Positions 1 through 10,082 of a stretch of 64,000 nt of DNA are shown piece after piece; positions within the stretch are counted from its first letter, which is position 1; each line of letters begins with the position of its first letter. The translations under genes were made by a program, and so were the position numbers. The stretch comes from Crocodylus rhombifer (lineage: Eukaryota > Chordata > Crocodylia > Crocodylidae). Under the pieces are notes generated by a model, which worked only from the letters and a program-made list of their open reading frames with translations, made no database searches and was not told the DNA's origin. The stretch covers positions 1 through 64,000 of the forward strand of contig JAVSML010019192.1 of NCBI GenBank assembly GCA_038503035.1, given 5' to 3'.

Positions 1-46
1 TATTGAGGTCCCTTCCGACCCTAGCATCTATGAATCTATGAATCAT
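1..46 (+). mobile_element. 3' tail of a CR1 LINE
   Basis: The window opens in the conserved 3' end of a CR1 element: the wording ggtcccttccgaccctagc is followed by two copies of an octamer of the form atctatga. CR1 elements end in such short tandem repeats rather than in poly(A). The rest of this copy lies to the left of the window. Confidence 0.8.
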
Positions 47-89
47 GTTCACTGTTTAATGTGAGGCAGACAAATCTGATAGTGGGATT

Positions 90-2205
90 GAAGTCTTGGA
101 CTTCAAAAATGCACATTTCAACAAGCTTAGGTCACTAGTAGGGGAAGTGCTGCAGGACCAGGGACTGAAGGTGAAAGCTGTGCATGAAGAGCGGTTGTTC
201 CCCAAGAAGACGATTCTTGAAGCACAAAGGAAGACCATTGCCATACGGAGAAAAGGTAACAGAAGGGCTGGGAAGCCCTCTTGGCTAAACAGGGAAATCA
301 TGGTCCTCTTAAGAAAGAAGAAAAGCTTATAAACAATGAAAGTGCAGGGTGGGCTCCAAGGAGGAATATTCCACAACAGTCCATATTTGCAGGGAACAGA
401 TAAGAGAGGCTAAAGGGACGACCAAACTTAGATTAGAAACAGGAATCAAGGGCAGCAAGAAGTCCTTCTTTAGGTACATAGGAAACAGAAGGAAAACAAA
501 TGGGAGTGTGGGGCCATTGCTCAGCAACTCAGGAGAGCTGGTCACTGGCATCCAGGAGAAAGCTGAACTCTTGAACGTCTACTTCGCCTCAGTCTTTCGC
601 CAGACCAAGGGGCAAACAATGCCAGGTAGAGTACAGGATGAGCATAGTAGGAATAATTGCCTTTCTACTATTGCCATAGTATTGGCATATGACCAGTTAA
701 AAATATTAGATATATACAAGTCAGCAGGACTGGATGATCTTCATCTGAGAGTGCTGAAGGAACTGACCAAAGTAACTGTGGTGAAACTCTTCCACAACTC
801 GTGGCTCTCTGGAGAAGTCCCTCAGGACTGGAGGAGGACGAATGTTGTACCCATCCACAAGAAAGGCAGGAGGAAGGACCCAGGTAACTATAGGGCAGTC
901 AGCCTAACTTCCATCCTAGGGAAAATCCTAGAAAAGTTCATCAAGAAGTCTACTTGTGATAGGCTTGCAGATGGTAAGATTCTGAATGACACCCAGCATG
1001 GCTTCATTGTGGGCAGGTTTTGCCTTACCAACCTCATCTCCTTCTGTAACTAGGTAACTCACCACCTGGACACGAGAGAGCAGCTGACATTGTACACCTT
1101 GACTTCCAAAAGGCTTTTATTCTAGTATCGCACAGTATCCTTGCAAGAAAATTGGAGGATTGTGGGCTTAACTCAGACAATCAGGTGGATGAGAAATTGG
1201 CTGCAGGATAGGACCCAAAGAGTCATAGTGTCATCCTGGCGAGAAATGGGCAGCAGCGTCCCTCAGGGATCAGTGCTCAGTCTGGTACTTTTCAACATCT
1301 TTATTAATGATTTGGATATGGGGTTGAAGAGCTTACTGGCCAAGTTCACGGACGACACCAAGTTATGGGGGAGCATGATCATGCTTCAAGATAGGCTACA
1401 GACACAGGCGGACCTAGACAAGCTAGCAAGTTGGGTGGATCGGAATCTGATGTTCAGTGCTGAGAAATGTAAAATGCTCCACCTCGGGATGAGCAACCCC
1501 AAAACACCTAAAGACTTGGCAGCACCAAACTAGCTAGCGCCATGAATGAAAGGGACCTGGGGGTAATAATAGACCACAGTATGACTATGAACCGGCAGTG
1601 CAATGCTGTAGCCAGTAGGGCAAATAATACTCTGGAATGCATCTCCAGCAAAACCAAGGATGTGATTCTTCTGCTCTGCTCAGCACTGGTGAGATGGCAG
1701 CTGGAGTACTGTATCCAATTCTGGGCACCACACTTTAACAAGGACATGGACAAGCTTGAGAGAGCCCAAAGAAGAGCCACCCATATGATCAGTCTTACAT
1801 GGCAAGGCATACAAGGAAAGGCTGAGGGATTTGGGACTCTTCATCCTGAGGCAAAGAAGGCTGAGAGGTGACCTGGTAGCAGCTTACCACTACATTACGA
1901 GTCCATCAAGGATTCAGTGAGCAACTGTTCACCAGGGCACCCGAGGGGAAAACTAGGCTACAAACTCCTGGAAGACTAATTCACACTCAACATTAGGAAA
2001 AACTTCACAGTCAGGGTGTCCAGACTGTGGAATAAGGTCCCTCCAGAGGTGGTGCAATCACCTGCCCTGGAAATCTTCAAGAGGAGACTGGACAGTTACC
2101 TTGCTGGGGTCACCTGACCCCAGTTATCTTTCCTGCTTGGTGCAGGAGGCTGGACCCAATGATCTTCTGAAGTCCCTTGGAGCCTTACAACCTATGAATC
2201 TAAAT
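90..2205 (+). mobile_element. 5'-truncated, decayed CR1 LINE (reverse transcriptase ORF2)
   Basis: Broken reading frames at 96-332, 349-1053, 1141-1533 and 1542-1871 follow one another as the C-terminal part of CR1 ORF2. In order they give the linker before the reverse transcriptase (PSWLNREI near 280), the finger/palm block (KDPGNYRAVSLTS near 870-905), the catalytic box at 1345-1356 reading FTDD where active relatives have FADD, and the thumb (LEYCIQFWAPHF near 1700). No endonuclease domain is present, so the copy is 5'-truncated. An in-frame stop ends the first RT block at 1053 and frameshifts separate the later pieces. The 3' UTR runs to about 2205 and ends with the CR1-type phrase cctatgaatct. 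It is clearly dead. Confidence 0.9.
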
Positions 2206-2423
2206 TAATTGTTGTACGTACACACAAGCTCTCCCCAACTTTTGAACATCCAACAGAAATTGGGACTCCAGTATACTAGCTGCTATAAAAAACACATAAC
2301 AGAAGATGGCTTTGCCCCCCCCCCCGGAGAACTTTCTGCTGAAGACTTCCATGAACTGGAGATGAGGCACTAGGTCTGAAGAGCTAGTCTGCATATGTTC
2401 TGTGTCTGTACAGTGCCAAGTGT

Positions 2424-2812
2424 AATTTCATAGTTGTGAGGGGCTGGAAGGGACCTTACAGATGATCAGGTCCAGCCCCCCTGCCCTTGGGCAGGAAAAA
2501 CCGCGGGGATCAGATGACCCAGATGAACAGTCCCAAGTCTTTCAGCCTCTCCTCATATAACCTAGGGTCTCTAGGCCTCTAATCATGCACATGGTCATCC
2601 TTTGGACTCTCTTGAGCTTCTCCACATCCTTCCTGAAATGCAGTGCCCAGAACTGGACACAGTACTCCAGCTGCGGTCTCACCAAGGCTGAGTAGAACAG
2701 GAGGATGACATCTTTAGCTTTGCTCAAGATGCCTCAGTAGATACATGCCAGTGTTTGATTAGCTCTGCCAGCATTGCGCTGGTGGCTCATGTTCATTTTG
2801 TTGCACAATGGT
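2424..2812 (-). mobile_element. CR1 LINE 3' fragment, inverted and internally deleted
   Basis: Read on the minus strand, 2542-2812 encodes the CR1 ORF2 thumb region (ALVRPQLEYCVQFWALHF, then KRVQRM). 2424-2510 is the reverse complement of the CR1 3' end (ggctggaagggacctta, then a C-rich block). Sequence that should lie between these two parts is missing near 2520-2535, indicating an internal deletion. It faces the longer CR1 copy at 90-2205 tail to tail. Confidence 0.85.
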
Positions 2813-2820
2813 GTCTCCTA

Positions 2821-3133
2821 CAGCAGTGTTTCTCAATCCAAGGGTCACAACTCAACAGTGGGTTGCAAGAATATATGAAAGGGTCATGAACAAAACTTTA
2901 AAAATGGATTCTCCTTTAAGGGAGAAAAACATGGGAAACCATGGTTTTCCCTTGCAGACTAGCAGAGCTCCAGCCTTCAAGGGGCTGCTTGAGACCGCCC
3001 CCCCCCATGCTCCACCTTCCGGCCCCCTGCACCACACACTGGGGGACTGGGGCCTGGGGGTGGGGGATTGGGGCAGGACTGGCCATCAATGTTTACAAAT
3101 GGGTCCTGGGACAAAAAAGGTTGAGAACTGCTG
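2821..3133. mobile_element. Non-autonomous hAT-like inverted-repeat element (MITE)
   Basis: The left end reads CAGCAGTGTTTCTCAATCC and the reverse complement of the right end reads CAGCAGTTCTCAACCTTTT, so the termini are imperfect inverted repeats of about 18 bp. The element is 313 bp with no transposase. The 5-bp word tccta lies directly outside both ends (2816-2820 and 3134-3138) and looks like a target duplication. hAT elements usually make 8-bp duplications, so the superfamily label rests on the CAG...TTCTCAA terminus alone. Confidence 0.65.
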
Positions 3134-3960
3134 TCCTAAAGCACTCCAACAATACAACCAAGCATAGTAATACTGGTACCGATGAGGAATAGGTGCAAAA
3201 GAATAATGAAGGAAGAGTTTACACTCAAAGTTTCACTACTATAATTATCAGTAAATCCTCCCAGTGTCAATGCAAATCAGTTTTGCTATCATGTTTGTCT
3301 CATAAAAGATTTCCAAAATGTCACATGACGCTGGCTTTCCATTGGACTATCCTAACAGCTATTAAAAATTAAAACCTCCAAAACAAAATTAGTTCACAAA
3401 CACTGTGTCAAATTAGACTGCCATTAAAAACAAAAAAGTCCTGATTTATTATTGCAGAATCAAAAAGGCAGCAGATTTGCTGTGGTAAGTACTGTTGGGG
3501 TCTGATTCCAGACTACATTGCATCATGTTTATACAGATGTTAGGTGTCTTCTGAATGATCATCAGCTATGGCATTTTACCGAACTAGTTACACAATTTGT
3601 GTTTTGATTAGGGTTGGCTCTAAAACTTTCTACCTAGACTGGTTTACAGTGCAAATTTAATGTTGAGGGAAACAACTACTGACTATTATTGAAGTCAACA
3701 TGGGCAATCATGGGGGACTGGTGCCTCCTGGCTCTGGGAAGGCACCAGCTGCTGATCGTCCCAGCTGGTGGAAGTGCAAACCGGAAGCGCTGCTGGTGCT
3801 TGTGGTCAACCAAAGGTGGGGAAGGAGTCTCCCAGTGGCTGATCGCTGCCGCCAGTGGAAGTGCCAGCAGCAAACCAGATGTGCCACCGACACTTCTTGG
3901 GGGGATACTGGCCGCTGCTCCCCACTCCCTGGCCAGCGAGGGCCAATGCCCCCCCATACC
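3134..3960. other. Unassigned non-coding sequence
   Basis: Two parts are visible. 3140-3690 is AT-rich with no recognisable gene. 3690-3960 is GC-richer, with several overlapping short open frames on both strands that match nothing I recognise. The overlap of open frames on both strands is what base composition alone would produce. Confidence 0.4.
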
Positions 3961-3964
3961 CTCC

Positions 3965-5240
3965 TACACTTTGCCTGTGTAGGCAATCCTTTGCAGTCGA
4001 GGATGATAATCTTCCATGATTGTCTCATCTGTGGGTCCAAAGGTAGCTGATGAAGCCTATCTGGGATCTACAGACTCTGTTACATCTTGAGCATGTTTCT
4101 ATATGAGGGTTCCTGATTTGGTCCGCAACATGCTGTTTTTGCTACCCCTGCTTTACCATCTCCTGTTGTCTTAAGGTTTCAAAGTACTGAGAACCTTGCA
4201 GCAGACGTCCTCCATTTGGAGCAGTCCTGGACGATAGTCTCCTATAAGTTGATGTCAATGTTGCATTTTTTCAAGTTGGCCTTGAGGGCATTCTTGAAAT
4301 GCTTTCTCTGCCCTCCTCCTGAGCATACAACTTGACTGAGCTGAGAGAATAAAATTTGCTTTAGGAATCTGGAGTCAGAGATCCCGATGACATGGCTGGC
4401 CTAGCGAAGTTGATGTAGGATGATCATTGCCTCAATGTTCATGGTGTTTGTTTGTGAGAGGATGCTGACATTGGTGTGCCTGTTTTCCTGCTGGATTCAA
4501 AGGATCTTCCACAGGCAGAGTTGATGGTAGTTTTCCAGTGGCTTGAGATTGTCTTCTATACATTGTCTGCATTTCAGCTCCAAACAGTAAGGTTGGGATC
4601 ATGATGGCTTGATAAACCACGAGCTTGGTTTCAGATCTGATGTTGTGATCCTCAAATGCCCATTTCCTCAGGTGTCCATAGCCTGCACTTGCACAATTGG
4701 GGTGATGTTGGATCCCTTCATCAATGTCAACCTTGTGCAAGAGATGGCTTCTGAGCTATGGGAAATACTCAACTTTCTCCAGAGTCTCACTGTGAATATG
4801 AATTACTGGAGCTGGAGACTGCTCATTAAGAGCTTGTTGATGGAGGACCTTAGCCTTCTGAATGTTAAGCCTCGGTCCCATTTTCTTGTATGCCTCGCTA
4901 AAGATGTTACTGATTGTCTGAAGGTCTGCTTCTGAGTGAAGACACACTACAGTATCATCAATGTACTGGAGCTTGATGACTGAGGTCAGGGTTGTCTTGG
5001 TTTTTGCTCAGAGTTGGCTGAGATTAAATAGCATACCATCCATTTGGTAGTTTAGCTCCACTCCGACTGGAAGCTTGTTGGTGGTCACATGTAGCATAGT
5101 AGTAAGGAATATTGAGAAGAGTCCTCATCACTGCTCCTTGAATGAGGAAAAAGTCCTTGCATTGCAGAAGGTGTTGTCTAAACAAAGGGCTCTGTAACAG
5201 AGTTTCATCCTCAGCAGCATTTGGAAATGCCTGGGACACC
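3965..5240 (-). mobile_element. Relic of a second LINE lineage (non-CR1 reverse transcriptase)
   Basis: On the minus strand, broken frames at 5024-5239, 4756-4947 and 4432-4740 read in order as reverse-transcriptase palm, thumb and post-RT region. The palm carries a catalytic YIDD at 4954-4965, followed by HSEADLQTISNIFSEAYKK. The downstream segment includes HLRKWAFEDHNIRSETK and TLLFGAEMQTMYRR. A + strand copy of the same lineage lies at 29862-31060. The frame breaks repeatedly. I cannot assign a family name with confidence; it is not CR1. Confidence 0.75.
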
Positions 5241-5484
5241 CCAGAATCTCTTTATATTTGAATTGTTTTCTTCCTGGAAACAGACAACCCTTCACTCACC
5301 TGCCACATTTTGGTATTTCTTTGGTTCTTGAAGAGCAGGCTGCCCCAGAGCTTCCCAGATATGGTCTATGCTCACAAATACCTGGAGGTGATGAGCTTCT
5401 GCCTTAAGGGCTATTTGCATGACTCTGACCTTCTCTTATTGTGCCCCGTGCCTCGCAGGTGTCATTTGCGTCTTCTCCACACAC

Positions 5485-6122
5485 TGTTGGGGTCTCAGCC
5501 AACGCAGCTTCCACCCCGTTTTATATAGCTAAGCCATCCAGCTCAGACCCACTATGTTGGGCCCAACTTTGAGAAATTAACTTCAATAGATATGACTCTC
5601 ATCTCCAGGCTATCTGGCCCCTAAAGTTGTGCTCCTTTAGCGCCAGGCTCTCTGGCCCCTGAAGCTGCACCCCTGCGGGCACTAATGAAGCCTCCACTTC
5701 CCCTACAACCTCAGCTGCAAACCACCCAATTAAACTTCAGCATAAACACTAAGCCCCTGAGCTACAGCAAAGCAAAAAAGAATAGAGACAATTAGCCTGC
5801 TTACCCCTGGCTCCACATCCCTGGATCACTCAGCTGGGTATTCTCACTGGCAGGGCTGCTTCAGTTTCTTGGAGTCCTCAGGAGTCCACTTTCAGCCACA
5901 GCCTGGGTTGACCACCCTCTCCCCTGGCTGGCTCAGCTAAAAGGCTTATATAGCCCTGGCCTGAACTCCCACACAGTCATGTGACCGCCCCAGTCAGCTG
6001 ACCAGTCTGCAGGGTTGCCCTTTAGTTTATCCCCTTCTCTGCTGGCAGGCTGTGCTTGGAAGACTCCTGTCTTAAAGGGGATATTCTGCTTCTTAGTAAC
6101 AGGACTAGGGTTCCCTGTTACA
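5485..6122 (-). mobile_element. Possible solo LTR, minus orientation
   Basis: The block starts TGTTGGGGTC and ends TCCCTGTTACA, so on either strand it has the TG...CA ends of a long terminal repeat. Read on the minus strand it starts TGTAACAGGGAACC and has a CTATATAAGC TATA-like box about 170 bp in (plus-strand ttatata, 5946-5952). A second TATA-like word lies near 5520-5528. The flanks show no convincing target duplication and no internal retroviral or Gypsy sequence was recognised. It could instead be another moderately repeated element. Confidence 0.35.
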
Positions 6123-9100
6123 GGTTCTTCCCTTAAAATATCTCATGTTCCTGTTCTCTAACTACAGTTCCCATGAGGCACTGCAGCATCATTTGGAGTG
6201 AAAACACTTCGGGTTTTGGCTGAAATATTTCAGGTTTCAACAGGAATGACCAGTGCATTTCTGGGGGCAGAAGATGATTTTTATGCTAGTTTCATTGTCA
6301 AAAATTAAATAAAGCTGATCAGAAATCAAACATTTTAATGGAAGAAACATTTTAATGGAAAATGTCCATGTTCTTTTGTCCTCCTCTAAAGATGTGATGC
6401 AGTGGGTTTTTCCACTCCGCTGTAAGAGATTCCATTTTAGGATCAAGGGACTGATCCAGTGGTCACTGAAGTGACAGTGGACCCAATTCTGCTCCATAAA
6501 CTCTATCGTTCTGTATTACTGTAGAGGTATATATGAGCTGCTACAAAGCCATCATCATCTGGGAAAAATCCACTACTGCAAGTGCATATGATATGCAGCT
6601 TCACTCTGCCTACTCTTGCATTAAGCATTCTTGTTTTGTGGGTGACTTTCGCTACTAATGGATAAGTGGTGAACGTACAGTTGTGTTCATTTTCATGCCA
6701 GTAAGATAACCAATTGACTCACTTCAGTAGCCTTGGGAACTGTAACTTTTGACAGTAGAAGTCCAAAAGACATTCTCACAAAATGAATTCCAGTACCTAT
6801 GGACTAGAACAGCTTCAAGTGACTTTTTCAAGCCTGGAGCAGCAAGTCTGTCATATGACTTCCCATTTAAAGAGCTGCTGTAAAACTTAAACCATAGATA
6901 GCTTTGGGCTAAATCCCGCTTGCCTTGTTCACTCAAGGTGCTGAAGAACTGCAGTCTGTTGTGCAGTGAACATCCTTATCTCTCCACAAATGCCCAGCTC
7001 CTTGCAGGTTCCTTCCATCGGGAATAAAGCAAATTTATGATTCATGGGCCTTTGTCCATAGAACTTGCAAAGAAATGCTTGGCAGCTTGAGCAAATAGCT
7101 CAGTTTATTTTAACCTTTAAGAATGACACCAATTTCACAGCTGTTAATGCTATGTGGCTCCTACGCTTTCCAATGCAAATTACACACCAAGGACTAACGC
7201 ATTTAGATGAAGGGGGGAAGGAAAAATCTCCATATTAATGTGCTAATATCTTTGTTCTGAAGTGTTTAATTTTATGCTTTTAATCAAATATTCTCCTTGT
7301 GATTAAGGCAGTTTTCTAACACAAAAATTATTTGTTAATATCGTCAGCCGCTGAGACCTGGAGAAATGGAGAGTCAGCTGCAAGTAAGTGCAATTTGCTG
7401 ACCCAAGAGGAGGGAGTTAGCTGCCGCAAACTGGGCCTCCTACTGCTTTAGTAAAGTTAGCAGGTGATTAAGGGCCAGATCCAAAGCCCATTGAAATGAG
7501 TGGGAATCTGTGATGAAAGCCCATTAAATCAGCTAAGGGGCTGACTACATCTTTAAAGAGCCTTCTCATCGTAGAAACTGTTTAGTGCTAGCAAGAAATG
7601 TGTAAAAGATTTCAAGGCTTGGGTTCCTTTCCCTCCATTTCAATATTTCAAAACTTAATGAGATTGTGGTTTGAAACATTACCATCCTGTTCTTGGTGTC
7701 ACATTTTTCTCCTATAAATGCTGGTATAACTGCACAGTAGTCCAAGCTATTCCAAATCTAAAGCCCTTCTAACTGAGCAAAAGTTGGTGCTTGATCTTAA
7801 TTCATTGCTTAAAAAGCACAATTAATTTTATTCATTTCCTGTCCTGTGGGAAGGGTTGCTAAAGGACTTGCTGACAGGTTATAGTTTCTTTATCTATGCC
7901 AGACCTTTCCACCCTCACTCCTCATTAACCTTAGTGGTTCTTCATATGAGCAAGACACTGCCTAATATGAGTAAGGGTATCAAAACCCGGTTGATTGTTA
8001 CCAGCTCAAATCTAGCTGAAGCTTTGATCTTGGCATAGCAAAGCACTCCAGCACATGAGGGTTCCCAGTGACTGCATCAGCCCAGAACTGCAAGGACTGA
8101 GGGCTGAAACTATAAGCATTTGATAGCTGTCAGGCAGTATTCAGTCCATGATACACACTCGGTCTTCTTCAAAATCCTGGGGAAGTTGGTAGTCAGGAAT
8201 TAGAGCACAAGGTCACACATAATACTAGATTACTTGTTTAATTACTGTTTAATTATGCATGGAATTAGTAAGAAACCAGTTGAGCCCCCCAGAAATATCT
8301 TTTAAAAATGTCCAAAACAGTGTGGAAATAAACTAACACATGAAGCAGGCTTCCCTGCAGATGGTTTCACTTTTACTAATTAAATCCACACAAAAAGAGT
8401 ACGCCCTGAATAATACCTTTGATAGGTCTAACACCACTGCAGCTTGGCCAAATACCTAACGTGTATGACATAACTGCTCTGCAGGTAAAGTTGCATGGTG
8501 CTTGGCACTTAAAGCAGGATATTTAAACACACTTTTCTTGTATTCCCTTTGTACGTTTCTGTGTGTGCACATACACACGCACGCTTTATTGGATCAGGCT
8601 CCAGTTGAGGTGAGTCATACCCACATTCATGCCCCAGGCCAAATTCTGATGTTAGCTTCCCCGATTAAACTATCATAATTCACGTACACATTGAACTAAA
8701 TAAATTAAAGGACCCAGTCAACCCATCTCTTTGCTAGAATCAACTGGAAGCATGTAACTCCATTGATTTCAGCGGCGTTGACCCTGGTGTTCACCCCTTT
8801 GAGTGGGGAACTAGGTCTAAAAAGCACATAGTAACACACGCCAAATAATGAGGCACAGATAGCTATACTGATTCTGAAATGGTAAGCTGAGGAGTCAGTT
8901 CAGTAACCAATTTCTTGGGGTCCGATTCTGTGGAGTGCTGAGTTCCTCCCACAAGCCTCAGATTGCCTTTAGATGTCAGGGAAGTGTAAGTGCTGTGCAC
9001 CTTGCAGGAACTAGACCCTAATCTGCTTCAATGTAAGTCTATCCCTTGTATGCAAAGCTGTTCAATTGTGCCTGTTTTAAAACCATCCCTTTTGCATTCC

Positions 9101-9781
9101 CAGCTTGTTAAATGAGCTGCAATGGCTCTTTCAAAATGTGTCACACAGCAGAGTTAAAGGAAAGGGTGGGGTGTCTGGGGGTGGATGAAAGTGTCACGGT
9201 TCCTGAAGGTCTTTTAAAGAGGCTTCATTTGTCTGAAACAAGACGACGTGCAAGGAACAAATCAGCGGAGCGTGGCTAACTCTTGAGGCGATGCAGTTGC
9301 TCACGTCCCTCCACTGTGGAGCTCATGGAGGGATCTTGTGTTGGGGGTGGGGAGCAGGGAAAGGTGGGCAGGGATCTTATTACACAATGGAAGGGAAAAG
9401 AGCCTCTGCTCTTTGCTAGTCAAGGAGAGCAGCTTCCAGTCATCCAGCTGGAAAGCAGCTGAGCAAAAAGGGGGTTGCTTGTGGTTTGTTTAATGTGGCT
9501 CCCTGCCCCTGACTCTCCCTTGACCATAGACAAAATCTTAGCGTTTCAGAAAGAAAATAAAGGACAGTAGTAGCAAGTCTTAGTCTGGTTAACAGGGATC
9601 GTTAATGAAAATGGTATGCAGGGCTGATATTTGCAAAGTGAATAGGGATATATTTTTTCCATTTATATACTGGCTGACAGGGTATGGGAGGAGGATGTAA
9701 ACTTTCGTGCTTCCTAGCATAATCCAGACCCCTCTAATCAAGGGGCCAGGGAGGCTCTTTCTGTGTGTGGGTTATGTAATA
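6123..9781. other. Intergenic DNA upstream of STC1, no gene seen
   Basis: No open frame longer than about 86 codons and no known domain was found. Short pieces such as the word around 7465-7525 (gccagatccaaagcccattg) and around 8700-8815 resemble dispersed sauropsid repeats, but I could not define ends. 9120-9480 is purine-rich without a clear function. Confidence 0.5.
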
Positions 9782-9789
9782 CTTGCCTG

Positions 9790-10074
9790 CAGGGGCAGTG
9801 CCAGCCTCTTCCCGGCGGCAGGGCCGAGGTGGGCTAAACAGAAAATTGAAGGGCTGTGCTATACACTTTCTAGCCAAACTTACATATTCGGCCGGGCTGG
9901 GAGTGCCATGCCTCTGGAGGCAGGAACGGGGTGGGCTCAGCTGCGTGGGGTGGGCAGTGGTGGCCTGGTGGGGGGAGGCAGGGTGCTACAAAGGGGCAGT
10001 GGCTACAGGGAGCACTAAGGCAAATTTGGGGGAGGCTATAGACCCCCCCAGGCTCCCTCCAAGTGCCACCCCTG
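9790..10074. mobile_element. Non-autonomous hAT-family MITE with perfect 8-bp target duplication
   Basis: The element is 285 bp. The left end reads CAGGGGCAGTGCC and the reverse complement of the right end reads CAGGGGTGGCACT. The octamer CTTGCCTG occurs immediately outside both ends, at 9782-9789 and 10075-10082. An 8-bp target duplication with CAG...CTG termini is the signature of hAT transposition. The interior is GC-rich and the open frames crossing it (9707-10018, 9783-10166) resemble no transposase, so it must have been moved by an enzyme encoded elsewhere. Confidence 0.85.
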
Positions 10075-10082
10075 CTTGCCTG

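Noticed and set aside
3689..4050. Overlapping open frames on both strands
   Set aside because: Four frames of about 100 codons overlap on both strands without any known domain, as expected from local base composition; the right part is LINE 3' sequence.
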